A stretch of DNA of 61,800 nt from an uncultured Granulosicoccaceae bacterium. GTDB taxonomy: Bacteria > Pseudomonadota > Gammaproteobacteria > Granulosicoccales > Granulosicoccaceae. The notes beneath the pieces were generated by a model. The model did not search any database. It saw only the letters and a list, made by a program, of their open reading frames with translations, and was not told where the DNA came from. How positions within the stretch are numbered: position 1 is the first letter of the stretch; each line of letters starts with the position of its first letter. Of this stretch, positions 1 to 8,726 are shown in pieces. A program made the position numbers and the translations under genes. The stretch lies in assembly GCA_938035125.1 (NCBI GenBank), contig CALHNS010000064.1:1-61800 (forward strand), read 5' to 3'.

Positions 1-1236
1 CAATTCAAATGCGTTTCGTTCTTCCACGATAACACTGACTGTGCGTGAACCTGTTAAAGAAGGATCATCTGCATCGCGGGCAACCACATCAATATTGATA
101 ACACCAGGCTCTGTGGGCACAAAATGCAACACAGTGATTTCGTCAAAAATATAATGCGGTGTAATGGTTGAGCCAGGCGGCGCGCTGAGAATCTCGACGC
201 TAGGAAAGGTACTGTTTCTATCTGAGCCTTTCAATTCCATAACCACAGGGTCTCCCACTCGCACCGTGTGCGGGCGCACCGCATTAACAACCGGTGGAAA
301 ATTGGGAATGGACGAAGGGTCAGCAGGTTCTAACACATTGATTAAAATGGTTTGTTCGGAACGGTATAACGGAGCATCACCGTCTACAGCGGTTACGGTA
401 AAAGCGGTAACTCCGATATCACCTTGCAATGGAATCCAGCGAAAGGTTTTAGTCCCGTTTCGATTGTCAACGAATTCTGCGCTTTCTGGCAATTCATTGG
501 GGAACATGCCCGGTAACCCACCGTCGTTATCCAAAGGCCGGTAAATCACTTCTAGCGTTTGTCCTGCAAATACTTCACGGTTACTGATGCCGTCGAAATA
601 GGGCGCTGAATTGGTGCTGGTATCAAAACCTGCGGGCGCGGTGATGATAGGGGCAGGTGTGCCTGCGTTGAAATCATCTACGGTTAAAGCAAATCGTGAC
701 ACGGGTTTAATGCGTCTGGCGGGGTCTTCTACTAAAAAGTATCGGCTTATTGAGGTGACCGGCCGCGTAACAGGTGTGGGCTCATCATCTTGGCCTGGGG
801 CTTCTGTTAAGGGGGTTGAACTAAGCGGGTCTAATGGGTTGGAAGCTGATGCGCTACTTTGCAACGCATTATTCGCTGTTTGGTTATCGACGGCTGAATT
901 GTCGTTAGTGCTCGTGTTGCTACTGTTCGCAGGCGTTGTCTGATTCTGATCGATTCCTTGAGGCGAATCGTTACTTACCGATGCCGGTGCGGCCGCCATG
1001 GTTTCTGAGGTGTTAAGGGGATCAGTTTCAGTGCTACTCAGTACCGGCACGTTCGCACCCGTACCTGCAACATCAGCGGTAGCAGCCGCTGTGCCAGTTG
1101 GCTGCGTGATGTCGTCTGAGCTGCTGCAAGCGCTTAACAAGAGCGCAGCGGTTATCACAAACGGGCATGGGCCTGCCGGTACCTGTCGGTTGGGTACCAG
1201 TGTGTGTGTGTTCAACATTTGTCGAATAATGTGCAT
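1..1236 (-). CDS. Secreted lipoprotein with tandem Ig/cadherin-like domains, N-terminal part only (probable glycoside hydrolase)
   Basis: The frame stays open from an ATG at 1236 to the left edge, giving 412 codons and no stop. Residues 25-37 form a hydrophobic segment ending in the lipobox LSAC (Cys37), followed by a Ser/Thr/Asn-rich linker to about residue 150, so the product is probably an outer-membrane lipoprotein. Two beta-sandwich repeats follow, containing DNRNGTKTFRWIP and PPGSTITP. They match residues about 497-700 of the GH10 xylanase at 15962 in order and spacing, and the read stops at NAFEL, aligned with the NSFNL that precedes the GH10 domain there. By inference the missing part is also a catalytic domain. 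The start is uncertain: AGGA lies about 18 bases upstream, and an alternative ATG is at 1218. Confidence 0.72.
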   Translation of the reverse strand, partial: MHIIRQMLNTHTLVPNRQVPAGPCPFVITAALLLSACSSSDDITQPTGTAAATADVAGTGANVPVLSSTETDPLNTSETMAAAPASVSNDSPQGIDQNQTTPANSSNTSTNDNSAVDNQTANNALQSSASASNPLDPLSSTPLTEAPGQDDEPTPVTRPVTSISRYFLVEDPARRIKPVSRFALTVDDFNAGTPAPIITAPAGFDTSTNSAPYFDGISNREVFAGQTLEVIYRPLDNDGGLPGMFPNELPESAEFVDNRNGTKTFRWIPLQGDIGVTAFTVTAVDGDAPLYRSEQTILINVLEPADPSSIPNFPPVVNAVRPHTVRVGDPVVMELKGSDRNSTFPSVEILSAPPGSTITPHYIFDEITVLHFVPTEPGVINIDVVARDADDPSLTGSRTVSVIVEERNAFEL

Positions 1237-1461
1237 GTGTTCGTAAGTTCTAAATCCTATCCATTAAATCTAGCTGATAAACGTAATAAGTCGTGTTACA
1301 TGGTCATCAGTTGGCGTCAATATTTGTCACACCCCTGTGGCATTTGAGCAATCTGTGAGCGAGTCGAAGTAGTCCGGCAATATCTGGCTCATAATGACCC
1401 ATCTAACGCACTGAATAAGGGTAAAAACCCCATTTAGGCCGATTTAAAGGATAACTACTCA

Positions 1462-1827
1462 ATGGCGGATATTGTTGATTTTCCAGGAACAGAAGTTCAC
1501 AGTGCGCGTCATTTAGAGCATTGGGTTACCGATATTATTGCATCGCACCCGAACCAGAACGTGGCTAAACGATGGGCTGCGATGGCAGCCGATACTTGCG
1601 GGAAATTTCCAAACGCACCGTGGCCCTCACAAGAGAATTTGCCGTTGGATGTGTTAAGCCAATTAGACAAAACAACCCAAGAAGCTGTTTTGGATGCTGT
1701 GCAAGAATTTATGCAAAGTTACTTTGCCGATGTGAATAATCAACTGTTATTGGTTCACCAAGAAATTCTAAAACTGCAAAAACAAGTGGCTGAACATGCC
1801 GAAGGATACTCAGAAGAAATACCCTAG
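1462..1827 (+). CDS. Small conserved-looking hypothetical protein
   Basis: The product is 121 residues, soluble, without a signal peptide or membrane segment. The family is not recognised. AAAGGATAACTACTCA precedes the ATG, a good ribosome binding site about 12 bases away. The first 60 residues are Trp- and His-containing (HLEHWVTDI, KRWAAMAAD). Residues 75-115 are predicted helix with a heptad-like Leu/Ile pattern (NNQLLLVHQEILKLQKQV), suggesting a short coiled coil or helical hairpin. Its last 18 bases overlap the end of the convergent beta-barrel gene. It resembles poly(hydroxyalkanoate)-associated or cofactor-like helical proteins only in size and helix content, which is too weak to name a function. 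Confidence 0.7.
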   Translation: MADIVDFPGTEVHSARHLEHWVTDIIASHPNQNVAKRWAAMAADTCGKFPNAPWPSQENLPLDVLSQLDKTTQEAVLDAVQEFMQSYFADVNNQLLLVHQEILKLQKQVAEHAEGYSEEIP

Positions 1828-3048
1828 TTCGATCCGCGTATTGTCTTCTCTATCTAAGTTTATCAAAGGGCTTTCAGAATCATTCACTGAAAAACCGGTG
1901 TAGCTGATGGATGCTTTGAAGCTATCGCCAAAACGGCGGCTGGCTTCAAGGCTGAGTAAATTACCCGCACCGTCAAGATCGGTTATGACCCCTGCCAAGG
2001 CTTCTGTGGAGGCTGCATTGTTAAGCGCTAGCCGAAACGCGATAAGCGCATCGTTTTGCAGTAAGGATGGGCTGCCATCTCCGCGTTCATCGTACAGGTA
2101 CTCTGCCACAATGCCCAAATCGGCACCGCTGCTTTTTATGTCGAAAAAACTGTATTCAAAACCTGCAACAAGCGCAATGTGATCATCTAATAATTTTCCA
2201 GCCCGATGCACAATCTCGGCTTTTAACAGCCAGCTTTCTAAAGTGGCTTGCGCATCAAAACCGATTTCGGTGTTCTGAATGTACAATGGCGTCAGCGCAT
2301 TCACGCTAGGGTTAAATTGAATAAGCGGCTCACGAGCGGTGCCGTGAAATACTTGCGCTCCTAAATCCCAATCACCGATTACCCCAGAAACTCTTGCGGC
2401 AAAATCTATTTGGTCGTTACCATTTGAGGCTTCAAATTCAGCGGCGTCGGTGTTCACAACGAAGGGCAGTCTGGGCCTGCCGTTAGCGCCTGCAAAAGTG
2501 CGTGTCCGAAACCCTGGTAGCACGAATAAATCAATGTTTCCCCAATCTTTTATCAGGGTTAAATTGATCATAGGTTGGCCTAGCTTTTGATCGGTGGTAA
2601 AGCTTTCCACCGCATCGGTTTGGTTAATCACATCCACCAAGTTTTCAGATTCTGCAACGCCAAAAAATACTTTGCCTAATCCTGCTCTTGCTTCCCAAGT
2701 ATCACCCACGTGTGTGTATATAAACTCACGAAAATCAACATGAGTGCGTTCACTGTCGTTTCTATCCACTCGTAAAAACGGGGTGATGGTTATGCTGCCA
2801 TTGTCGCCAAGGTTTGAATAAAATTCTGCTTCTGCTGACAGTGAATAATTTGAGCTTTGATTCGCTTCGTGAATGGCTGTGTGCGGGAACACTGAAAGTT
2901 CTTGCGTAAAGTTTCCTCGCACATCCCAATCGGCCCATGCCGCCGTACCACTTAGAGATAAGCCGAACACCACCAGATAGCACGCTATTAAACGTGGTAT
3001 TTGGTGGTGCCTATTGCAAAATTTAATTGCGCCTTTCAATGCGAACAT
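1810..3048 (-). CDS. Predicted outer-membrane beta-barrel protein, last gene of the MMPL/LolA-like operon
   Basis: The product has 412 residues. The N-terminus is basic, then a hydrophobic stretch (LIACYLVVFGLSLSGTAAWA) ends in an AWA-type signal peptidase site near residue 39. The rest is rich in alternating polar and hydrophobic strands with Gly, Asn and Asp turns, and the chain ends in ELGYFF. A terminal Phe in an amphipathic strand is the usual BAM recognition signature. AGGAATTGAGCT precedes the start. It begins 23 bases after the LolA-like gene, in one operon with an RND permease and a TetR regulator, so it is a plausible outer-membrane partner of that system. No porin family is recognised with certainty; an alginate-export or DUF1302-like barrel is possible. 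Confidence 0.72.
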   Translation of the reverse strand: MFALKGAIKFCNRHHQIPRLIACYLVVFGLSLSGTAAWADWDVRGNFTQELSVFPHTAIHEANQSSNYSLSAEAEFYSNLGDNGSITITPFLRVDRNDSERTHVDFREFIYTHVGDTWEARAGLGKVFFGVAESENLVDVINQTDAVESFTTDQKLGQPMINLTLIKDWGNIDLFVLPGFRTRTFAGANGRPRLPFVVNTDAAEFEASNGNDQIDFAARVSGVIGDWDLGAQVFHGTAREPLIQFNPSVNALTPLYIQNTEIGFDAQATLESWLLKAEIVHRAGKLLDDHIALVAGFEYSFFDIKSSGADLGIVAEYLYDERGDGSPSLLQNDALIAFRLALNNAASTEALAGVITDLDGAGNLLSLEASRRFGDSFKASISYTGFSVNDSESPLINLDREDNTRIELGYFF

Positions 3049-3071
3049 AGCTCAATTCCTGAGGCAACGAC

Positions 3072-3896
3072 TTAGCGCAACCGCTTCAGAGAATTACTGC
3101 TGAAGTCTTTATCGGTTAGCCCACTTTGAAATTTATAATCTGACCAGGTAAGTATCGTGCGTTTACCCGTTTGGTGGTTTTCCATTTCCATTTTTCCAGC
3201 GCGCCAATATTTCCCTAAGTGTTGTTCGTATTCGGATACAGAGAGTGTTTTTAACGCAGAATTTTTACGATCAAAGTATTCAACTTTCAACGGAATTAGC
3301 CGTGTCGCATCAATATAATTGATTAAACGTGTGTAACCAGAATGCTTGTACGTTGGGATGGCTTCAATTTTATGCGCAGTAATACCATCAACGGTTTCAT
3401 CGCCTAAATAGGTGTAACTGTATTTTTCCACCTCTTGCGAGCTGATATCTTCAAACGCAAACTCGCTGCCCATAAACGGGCCCGATTTGTTTTTGGAACT
3501 GATCCGTTTTACACGCTTTAACGCCGGCAAAAACAACCATTGTTCATCGGCTTCGGTGGCATGAGAGTAGGTGAGGCTTGCGGTACCTTTTACATCCGCA
3601 GGCTGATCAAAGATCGATAAGCTTTTATCTCCATCACCGGGCACTTCCAGAATTCTAGAGCGCATGCGCCGAACACTTTCTTTACCCGAGCGATTGATTA
3701 ACGTCATCGTCATCGCTGATTCACTGTCGCCAAACCCATCGTCTTGAGCTTGAACAGCCACAGCAATTTCTAAGCCGCGATCTTTTGCTGCTTGATCGGC
3801 CCAAGTTGATGTTGAGTATAAGGCCGTTGTACCTGTAATGGCCATTGCTAGAACAAGTTGGCGCATAGCGCGATGATTAGATATGAGTAGTGTCAT
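3072..3896 (-). CDS. Outer membrane lipoprotein-sorting protein family (LolA-like periplasmic carrier)
   Basis: The product has 274 residues. MRQLVLAMAITG...STSTWA is a Sec signal peptide; Met11 is an alternative start. The mature part carries the family features of LolA-fold outer membrane lipoprotein-sorting proteins (PF17131 type): RSRILEVPGDGDKSL near residue 80, EQWLFLPALKRVKRI near 120, and SGPFMGSEFAFEDI near 145. Members have an open beta-barrel that binds acyl chains in the periplasm. Here it sits between an MMPL permease and a beta-barrel, so it probably ferries a lipid or lipidated substrate between them. The cargo is unknown. It should not be named lolA: the true carrier is shorter and lies in another context. 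Confidence 0.85.
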   Translation of the reverse strand: MTLLISNHRAMRQLVLAMAITGTTALYSTSTWADQAAKDRGLEIAVAVQAQDDGFGDSESAMTMTLINRSGKESVRRMRSRILEVPGDGDKSLSIFDQPADVKGTASLTYSHATEADEQWLFLPALKRVKRISSKNKSGPFMGSEFAFEDISSQEVEKYSYTYLGDETVDGITAHKIEAIPTYKHSGYTRLINYIDATRLIPLKVEYFDRKNSALKTLSVSEYEQHLGKYWRAGKMEMENHQTGKRTILTWSDYKFQSGLTDKDFSSNSLKRLR

Positions 3897-3964
3897 GGTT
3901 TTACTCTTAAAAAAATGGTTTAAAAATTAAGCTTAAAAATAAAGTTGATTAAGATCGTACGCGG

Positions 3965-6607
3965 CTAGCTTTTGGTTTGCAGTGTTTGAGAACTGGCAGC
4001 CGTATTTTTTGCATCGCTTTTGTCGCCATCCAGAAGTAGCAACAATGGGGGTAGAAAAAGGAAATCCACAATTAATGCAATGGCAATGGTGATCGCGGTT
4101 AGTAAGCCCATTTCAGAATTAACCAGAAAATTTGATTGCGAAATAACTAAGAAGCCGCCCACCAACACAATGGTGGTAACCACCAAGGCCACACCCACGG
4201 TATTAAATGCATAGCGAACCGCTTCTTCGGCGCTTAAATTTTGCTCGCGCCGAGCACGTATGTACTTACTTAAAAAGTGGATGGTGTCATCAACCACGAT
4301 ACCCAGTGTCATTGCAACCACGATGGATACCGCTAACCCCACTTGCCCCACCAATAAGGCCCAAATACCAAACGACATCAATGCCGGTGCTAAGTTGGGA
4401 ATTAAGCTGATTAGCCCAAATTTTAATGAACGTAAAGCGAACACCAAAATTAACGAGATAAGCACTAAGGCAATCGAGGTGCCTGAAAGCATACTGATAA
4501 TGTTACGCATACCGATATGGGAAAACATGGCGGTGGGGCCTGTGCCTAAGGTTGAAATGGCCGGTGTGTTTTCATCCATCCAGATTTTAACTTCGTCTTC
4601 AAATTTAAGCATATCCACCGTGGATAGCGTCTCCAATGTGACGGACATTCGAGTGGTTGATTTATCGAAGTTGATTTGGTTGTTTAGGTCTAAGCCGTAG
4701 GGCAAAGACATTTCGTAAAGCAATAAGTACTGAGCACTGAGTTCTCTGGATTCAGGCAATTGATAATACGCCTGATCATCGCCGTGCATGCTGCGATTTA
4801 AGCGGCGTACCGTTTCTGTGATTGCGCTTACGTGTTGTACTTCAGGTCGAGATTCTAAATACCGTTCAAATTTTTCAACTTGCGCTAGAAATTCTGGATT
4901 ACTCACACCACCTTCTTCGCCTGAATCAATGGAGTAATCCACCAGATACAAACCCGATAAACTCTCGGTGATTTTGTCGGTTTCTACGCGAAAAGGAACG
5001 GTTTCATCGAAGTATTCTACGAACACATCGTTTAATTCGTTTTTAGGAGCGAATAATGTGAGCCCAATTATAATAGCGCCCATACCCACCAGTAGGGCTG
5101 TTCGTTGGCGAATGACAAAGTCTGCCAAGCCATTCATTAACTTAGAGCTGATATCTGTTTGCACTTTACCGATGCCCCCCAGTACATGGTTAATTTTGGG
5201 CAGAACCAATAAGTACAACAATCGTAGAACACCTGCAAAAACCGTTAACATGATGAGTTTTGTCATGATGTCGGCGGTATCAATGGGGCCACTTCGAGGT
5301 GCGATTAACGCAATGACGGCAACAAATAGCACCGCAACAGAGACGTACATAATAAATCGATTCGTAAAAATGGTTGCTAGATCGATTTTCGATTGTTCAC
5401 CTTCTGTGGCTTTTGATTTTCCTGCTTCGGTAAACAGTATTGAGAATGCAGGTAGAAAAGTCATTGATAAAAAGAAGGCGAAAAATACACCAATGGCGGT
5501 AATGTTGCCAAGGTCTCTAAACGGAGGCGCATCGCTTGCGTTCATGCTGAGAAAGCCGATGGCTGTGGTTGCAGAGGTTAGAAAAATGGGCATGGCATTA
5601 ATGCGTAAACTTTCTATCACCGCATCGTGTTTGGGCATGCCGTTACGAAGGTTGTGGTAAAGCGTTACTAAAAAGTGCACACAATCGGCCACGGCAAGTG
5701 TCAATATCAAGGTGGGGGCAGAGGCTGATGGCGGGGTTAGTTTATAGCCCATCCAGCCAGCTGTTCCCATCGCAGCAACAATCGACATTAACACCACTAA
5801 TACGGTGGCTATCATTGCAGTCGGGCTTGCGATTAATATTAAAATGCCCACAATAATGACGCCAAACGCCATTGGTATGATGGTGGACATGTCCTTAATA
5901 GTGGCCTCTGGGAAGGCTTGATTCATCATTACAAGCCCGGTGGTAGAAAATTCAATGTTCGGGTAATTTGCTTCAATCTCCTCCACCATCAAGCGGGCAT
6001 CAGCCACCGCTATTTCTAATGCGTATTGAGGATCTTTCAGCCGTCGTTCTTCAGCTGGTAATAATCGATCTTCATCGCTGAGTTCAGGCGGCATCTCCAT
6101 AGTGATGTTCACACCGGTTGCACTGCCATCAGGCGACACTAGCTTTTTAACTAAGGTGGGTTGAGCAAGAGCGGTTGATTTTATGTAGGCAAGTTGTGCA
6201 TCGTTTAATTCGCTTGGCTCTTCCACTAAGTCAGAGACGATGAGATCGTCGTCCTCAGCCACCATGTGTTGATAGTTGGTTAACGAATCTACGCGAATTG
6301 AATAGGGGACTTGCCATGCGCGTTCTGTGAGTTCAGCAACAGCGTTAAGCGTCTCTTCAGTAAATACATCGCCATCTTTTGGCCGCAACATAACCAGCAC
6401 ATTGTCAGATTTAGTGTAAGCAGCTTGTAATTCCTCAAAGGCTAAAAGCTGAGGGTTTTGATCACTAAAAAATACTCGATAATCATTTGTGAAGGATAAA
6501 TTTTTAGCCCCCGAGGCCAACATCAGAGTGACGACAACGCTTGCCAACAGCACAACGATGGGATGATTAACTACCCAGCGGCCATAACGTTCAATGAGTG
6601 TATTCAT
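3965..6607 (-). CDS. MMPL/RND-family inner-membrane transporter
   Basis: The product has 880 residues with the duplicated RND layout: TM1 near residues 15-32, a large periplasmic loop to about 235, a block of five to six TMs (about 240-400), a cytoplasmic or linker segment, then a second half with TM near 505, a periplasmic loop to about 690 and a final TM block. The proton-relay-type acidic residues sit in TM4 (ILTLAVADCVHFLV) and TM10 (LGIVVDDTIHFLSKY). This is the MMPL/sterol-sensing-like branch used for lipids and hydrophobic molecules rather than the AcrB drug branch; no membrane-fusion protein or TolC is adjacent. Its ATG overlaps the TGA of the TetR gene (ATGA), indicating coupling. 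The substrate is unknown. Confidence 0.88.
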   Translation of the reverse strand: MNTLIERYGRWVVNHPIVVLLASVVVTLMLASGAKNLSFTNDYRVFFSDQNPQLLAFEELQAAYTKSDNVLVMLRPKDGDVFTEETLNAVAELTERAWQVPYSIRVDSLTNYQHMVAEDDDLIVSDLVEEPSELNDAQLAYIKSTALAQPTLVKKLVSPDGSATGVNITMEMPPELSDEDRLLPAEERRLKDPQYALEIAVADARLMVEEIEANYPNIEFSTTGLVMMNQAFPEATIKDMSTIIPMAFGVIIVGILILIASPTAMIATVLVVLMSIVAAMGTAGWMGYKLTPPSASAPTLILTLAVADCVHFLVTLYHNLRNGMPKHDAVIESLRINAMPIFLTSATTAIGFLSMNASDAPPFRDLGNITAIGVFFAFFLSMTFLPAFSILFTEAGKSKATEGEQSKIDLATIFTNRFIMYVSVAVLFVAVIALIAPRSGPIDTADIMTKLIMLTVFAGVLRLLYLLVLPKINHVLGGIGKVQTDISSKLMNGLADFVIRQRTALLVGMGAIIIGLTLFAPKNELNDVFVEYFDETVPFRVETDKITESLSGLYLVDYSIDSGEEGGVSNPEFLAQVEKFERYLESRPEVQHVSAITETVRRLNRSMHGDDQAYYQLPESRELSAQYLLLYEMSLPYGLDLNNQINFDKSTTRMSVTLETLSTVDMLKFEDEVKIWMDENTPAISTLGTGPTAMFSHIGMRNIISMLSGTSIALVLISLILVFALRSLKFGLISLIPNLAPALMSFGIWALLVGQVGLAVSIVVAMTLGIVVDDTIHFLSKYIRARREQNLSAEEAVRYAFNTVGVALVVTTIVLVGGFLVISQSNFLVNSEMGLLTAITIAIALIVDFLFLPPLLLLLDGDKSDAKNTAASSQTLQTKS

Positions 6608-7389
6608 ACAGCTGACTCTAGTTGTGGTTGGTGCGTATTTATTGGCATAGGGGGAATGGGTTTTATTTCAGATGGCAAGCTTTGTTGAGAAAACAATGCA
6701 TCTCTAATTGTTTGTAGATGTTCATTTTTGGTAACGCTAGGGTGCTTGTCTGGCTTCCAGCCCAGCCCATCTAATAAGCTTTGAAGCATGATCATGATCG
6801 CAGCCCCTGGCTCACTGATGCCTAGCTCCTCCAGTGGATATTGATGGGATCGTATGGCTTGGGCACCGTGATTTAATGACCAAAAACCAAACACCATGTC
6901 TTCTGCTGATGTGTGGCTGCTGGGTAAATCACCATCACGCATCGCATCTTCAACAATGCTCTTCACTTGACAAAAAATACCGTACATCAACTCGCTATGT
7001 CGCATGCGAGTGCTCTCAGACACCTTGTTGATGATTTGATCGTGTTGATAGCTTTGCATGTTGCACACAGCATCTTCTTCCATTTGCTGAAAGACATCGT
7101 TAGCGATGAAGAATGCGAGTAAGCGTTCACGGTGCGAACCTTGATACTGTATGGCGCGCTGGCCCAAGCAGTGCAAACGCTGCATGGCGTTGATGCACAG
7201 CTGGCCAACCATCTCTTCTTTGCAGTTAAAGTGTTGGTATACCGTGCCTTTGGAGTATTCTGCCAATTCGGCCACGCGTTCCATGCTCAGCTGATGAAAA
7301 CCTTCATCGCGCAGCAAGTCTCTGGCAATGCTCAGAAAATGGTTATGGCGTTCAGCGATTTCGCGTTGTTTTCTAGATAAACCAGTCAT
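6604..7389 (-). CDS. TetR-family transcriptional regulator of the MMPL operon
   Basis: The product has 261 residues. The N-terminal helix-turn-helix is clear: LSIARDLLRDEGFHQLSMER, then AELAEYSKGTVYQHFNCKEE at about residues 18-62. The C-terminal ligand domain is longer than usual for TetR (about 190 residues) and ends in a Pro-rich tail. It is the first gene of the operon and overlaps the MMPL gene by four bases, so it is probably autoregulated along with the exporter. The 158-base region upstream, shared with the divergent sugar-acid gene, carries four spaced palindromes that are its natural operator candidates. TetR proteins beside MMPL genes typically sense fatty acyl or other lipophilic ligands; that is inference here. 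Confidence 0.9.
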   Translation of the reverse strand: MTGLSRKQREIAERHNHFLSIARDLLRDEGFHQLSMERVAELAEYSKGTVYQHFNCKEEMVGQLCINAMQRLHCLGQRAIQYQGSHRERLLAFFIANDVFQQMEEDAVCNMQSYQHDQIINKVSESTRMRHSELMYGIFCQVKSIVEDAMRDGDLPSSHTSAEDMVFGFWSLNHGAQAIRSHQYPLEELGISEPGAAIMIMLQSLLDGLGWKPDKHPSVTKNEHLQTIRDALFSQQSLPSEIKPIPPMPINTHQPQLESAV

Positions 7390-7418
7390 TCGACGGTGCC
7401 TAGGAGAGTAAACTTAAC

Positions 7419-7489
7419 GTCAAGTTTAGACGACTTGTCAAAATATGACGAACTTTCTGTCAAACATTGACGATAAGTCATTTGTTGAC
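7419..7489. promoter_or_regulatory. Array of four GTCA-N5-TGAC palindromes (candidate TetR operators)
   Basis: GTCA-N5-TGAC occurs at 7437-7449, 7459-7471 and 7477-7489. A fourth copy with one mismatch (GTCA-N5-AGAC) is at 7419-7431. Centres are 18, 22 and 18 bases apart. Three of the four right arms extend to TGACGA. The array fills the region between the divergent TetR operon (start 7389) and the enolase-family gene (start 7548), so it could control both. Confidence 0.72.
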
Positions 7490-7547
7490 GAACATCCTAT
7501 ATATTGACATAGGCTTAATCCCATAAGCACCGCCTTGAGATTTTCGT

Positions 7548-8726
7548 ATGAAGATTGTTGAAGTTCGCTCTGTCGTTTTGCAATACGACTTACCCGAAGA
7601 GCTAGGTTATTCGCAGCAGTACTACACAAAACGCACCGCTCACTTGGTTGAAGTAATCACCGATGAAGGCATCAGTGGTTGGGGTGAATGTTTCGGCCCC
7701 GGCAACATTGCCATGGCCAATAAAGGCATCGTAGAGAAAGTTATTCAGCCCCTAATACTGGGCGATGATCCATTAGATCGTGATGTGATTTGGCATAAGG
7801 TGTACAACTTGATGCGCGATCATGGGCAGAAAGGCATGCCCTTGCAGGCGCTTTCTGGGGTGGATATCGCCTTGTGGGACATTGCTGGCAAAGTAATGAA
7901 TCAGCCCATCCACAAACTCATCGGTGGTGCACATCGAACCGAAGTCAGTGCCTATGGGTACGGCATGATGCTAAAGCGTGAAAGCGTTGAAGATCATGTG
8001 GCGCGTTTTACCGATGAAGCCTCGGCCATTATCGATGCAGGTTTTAACGCGGTAAAAATGAAAGTAGGGTTAGGTGCCGCAAGCGATGTAAAGCTGTGTG
8101 AGGCTGTGGCGCAAGGTGTGGCGAATGGTAACGGTGAGGCCAAATTTATGGTGGATGCGAACCACTGTTACACCACGTCCGATGCATTCTATGTGGGCAG
8201 GGCGTTAGAGGAAATGGGTGCTTATTGGTTTGAAGAACCTGTGGCCCCCGAAGATCACGCCGGATATAAAGAACTTAGAGCTGGGTTAAAGGTGAACATC
8301 TCCGGCGGTGAGGCTGAATTTAACCGTTGGGGCTGGAGGGCTATTTTAGAAAATCGAGGGCTTGATATTGCGCAGCCTGAAGTGTGCGCACTGGGCGGAA
8401 TCAGTGAATACTTACGCGTGCTTGCGTTATGTCATGCGCACTTCACCCCAGTGATAAATCATGTTTGGGGGTCTGCGGTTGCTGTGGCCACTAACTTACA
8501 ACTATTAGCTGCCATGCCAGCATTGCCTGGTGGTTTGCATCCGTGGGAGCCCATGTTGGAATTTGATACCACTGACAACCGGTTTCGAGATCAGTTGTTG
8601 GCTGAACCTTTAGACATACAAGGGCAAGTGAAGCGTAACAACGGCAAAGTGCTTGTACCAACAGCGCCTGGTATTGGCGTAACCCCCGATGAAGCCTTCA
8701 TCGCAGAGTATGAAATCGATGGCTAA
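7548..8726 (+). CDS. Enolase-superfamily (mandelate racemase/muconate lactonizing type) sugar-acid dehydratase
   Basis: The product has 392 residues. The N-terminal capping domain spans about 1-125, followed by the TIM barrel. Visible catalytic elements are KMK at 170-172 (KxK base), metal ligands Asp203 (VDANH), Glu229/230 (FEEP) and Glu255 (SGGE), and His305 (INHVWG) on the opposite face. The position that pairs with this His in mandelate racemase is Asp, 27 residues earlier; here it is Glu278 (QPEVC). KxK plus His is the arrangement of acid-sugar dehydratases. The next two genes are DgoK and DgoA, so the product is most likely a 2-keto-3-deoxy-galactonate type acid made from galactonate or a close relative. 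It is not close to E. coli DgoD, so the substrate is open. Confidence 0.88.
   Translation: MKIVEVRSVVLQYDLPEELGYSQQYYTKRTAHLVEVITDEGISGWGECFGPGNIAMANKGIVEKVIQPLILGDDPLDRDVIWHKVYNLMRDHGQKGMPLQALSGVDIALWDIAGKVMNQPIHKLIGGAHRTEVSAYGYGMMLKRESVEDHVARFTDEASAIIDAGFNAVKMKVGLGAASDVKLCEAVAQGVANGNGEAKFMVDANHCYTTSDAFYVGRALEEMGAYWFEEPVAPEDHAGYKELRAGLKVNISGGEAEFNRWGWRAILENRGLDIAQPEVCALGGISEYLRVLALCHAHFTPVINHVWGSAVAVATNLQLLAAMPALPGGLHPWEPMLEFDTTDNRFRDQLLAEPLDIQGQVKRNNGKVLVPTAPGIGVTPDEAFIAEYEIDG

Noticed and set aside
164-1246. Three plus-strand open frames at 164-544, 611-943 and 998-1246
   Set aside because: The minus strand is open throughout with a lipobox, linker and Ig-like repeats matching another gene in the window; the plus frames are its shadows.
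4968-5660. 230-codon open frame antisense to the MMPL gene
   Set aside because: It lies wholly within a clear transporter gene on the other strand, has no recognisable protein pattern and no ribosome site; it is a by-product of the transporter's codon use.
7438-7629. 63-codon minus-strand frame over the TetR operator region
   Set aside because: It is short, overlaps the start of the enolase-family gene, and the DNA is better explained by the palindrome array.
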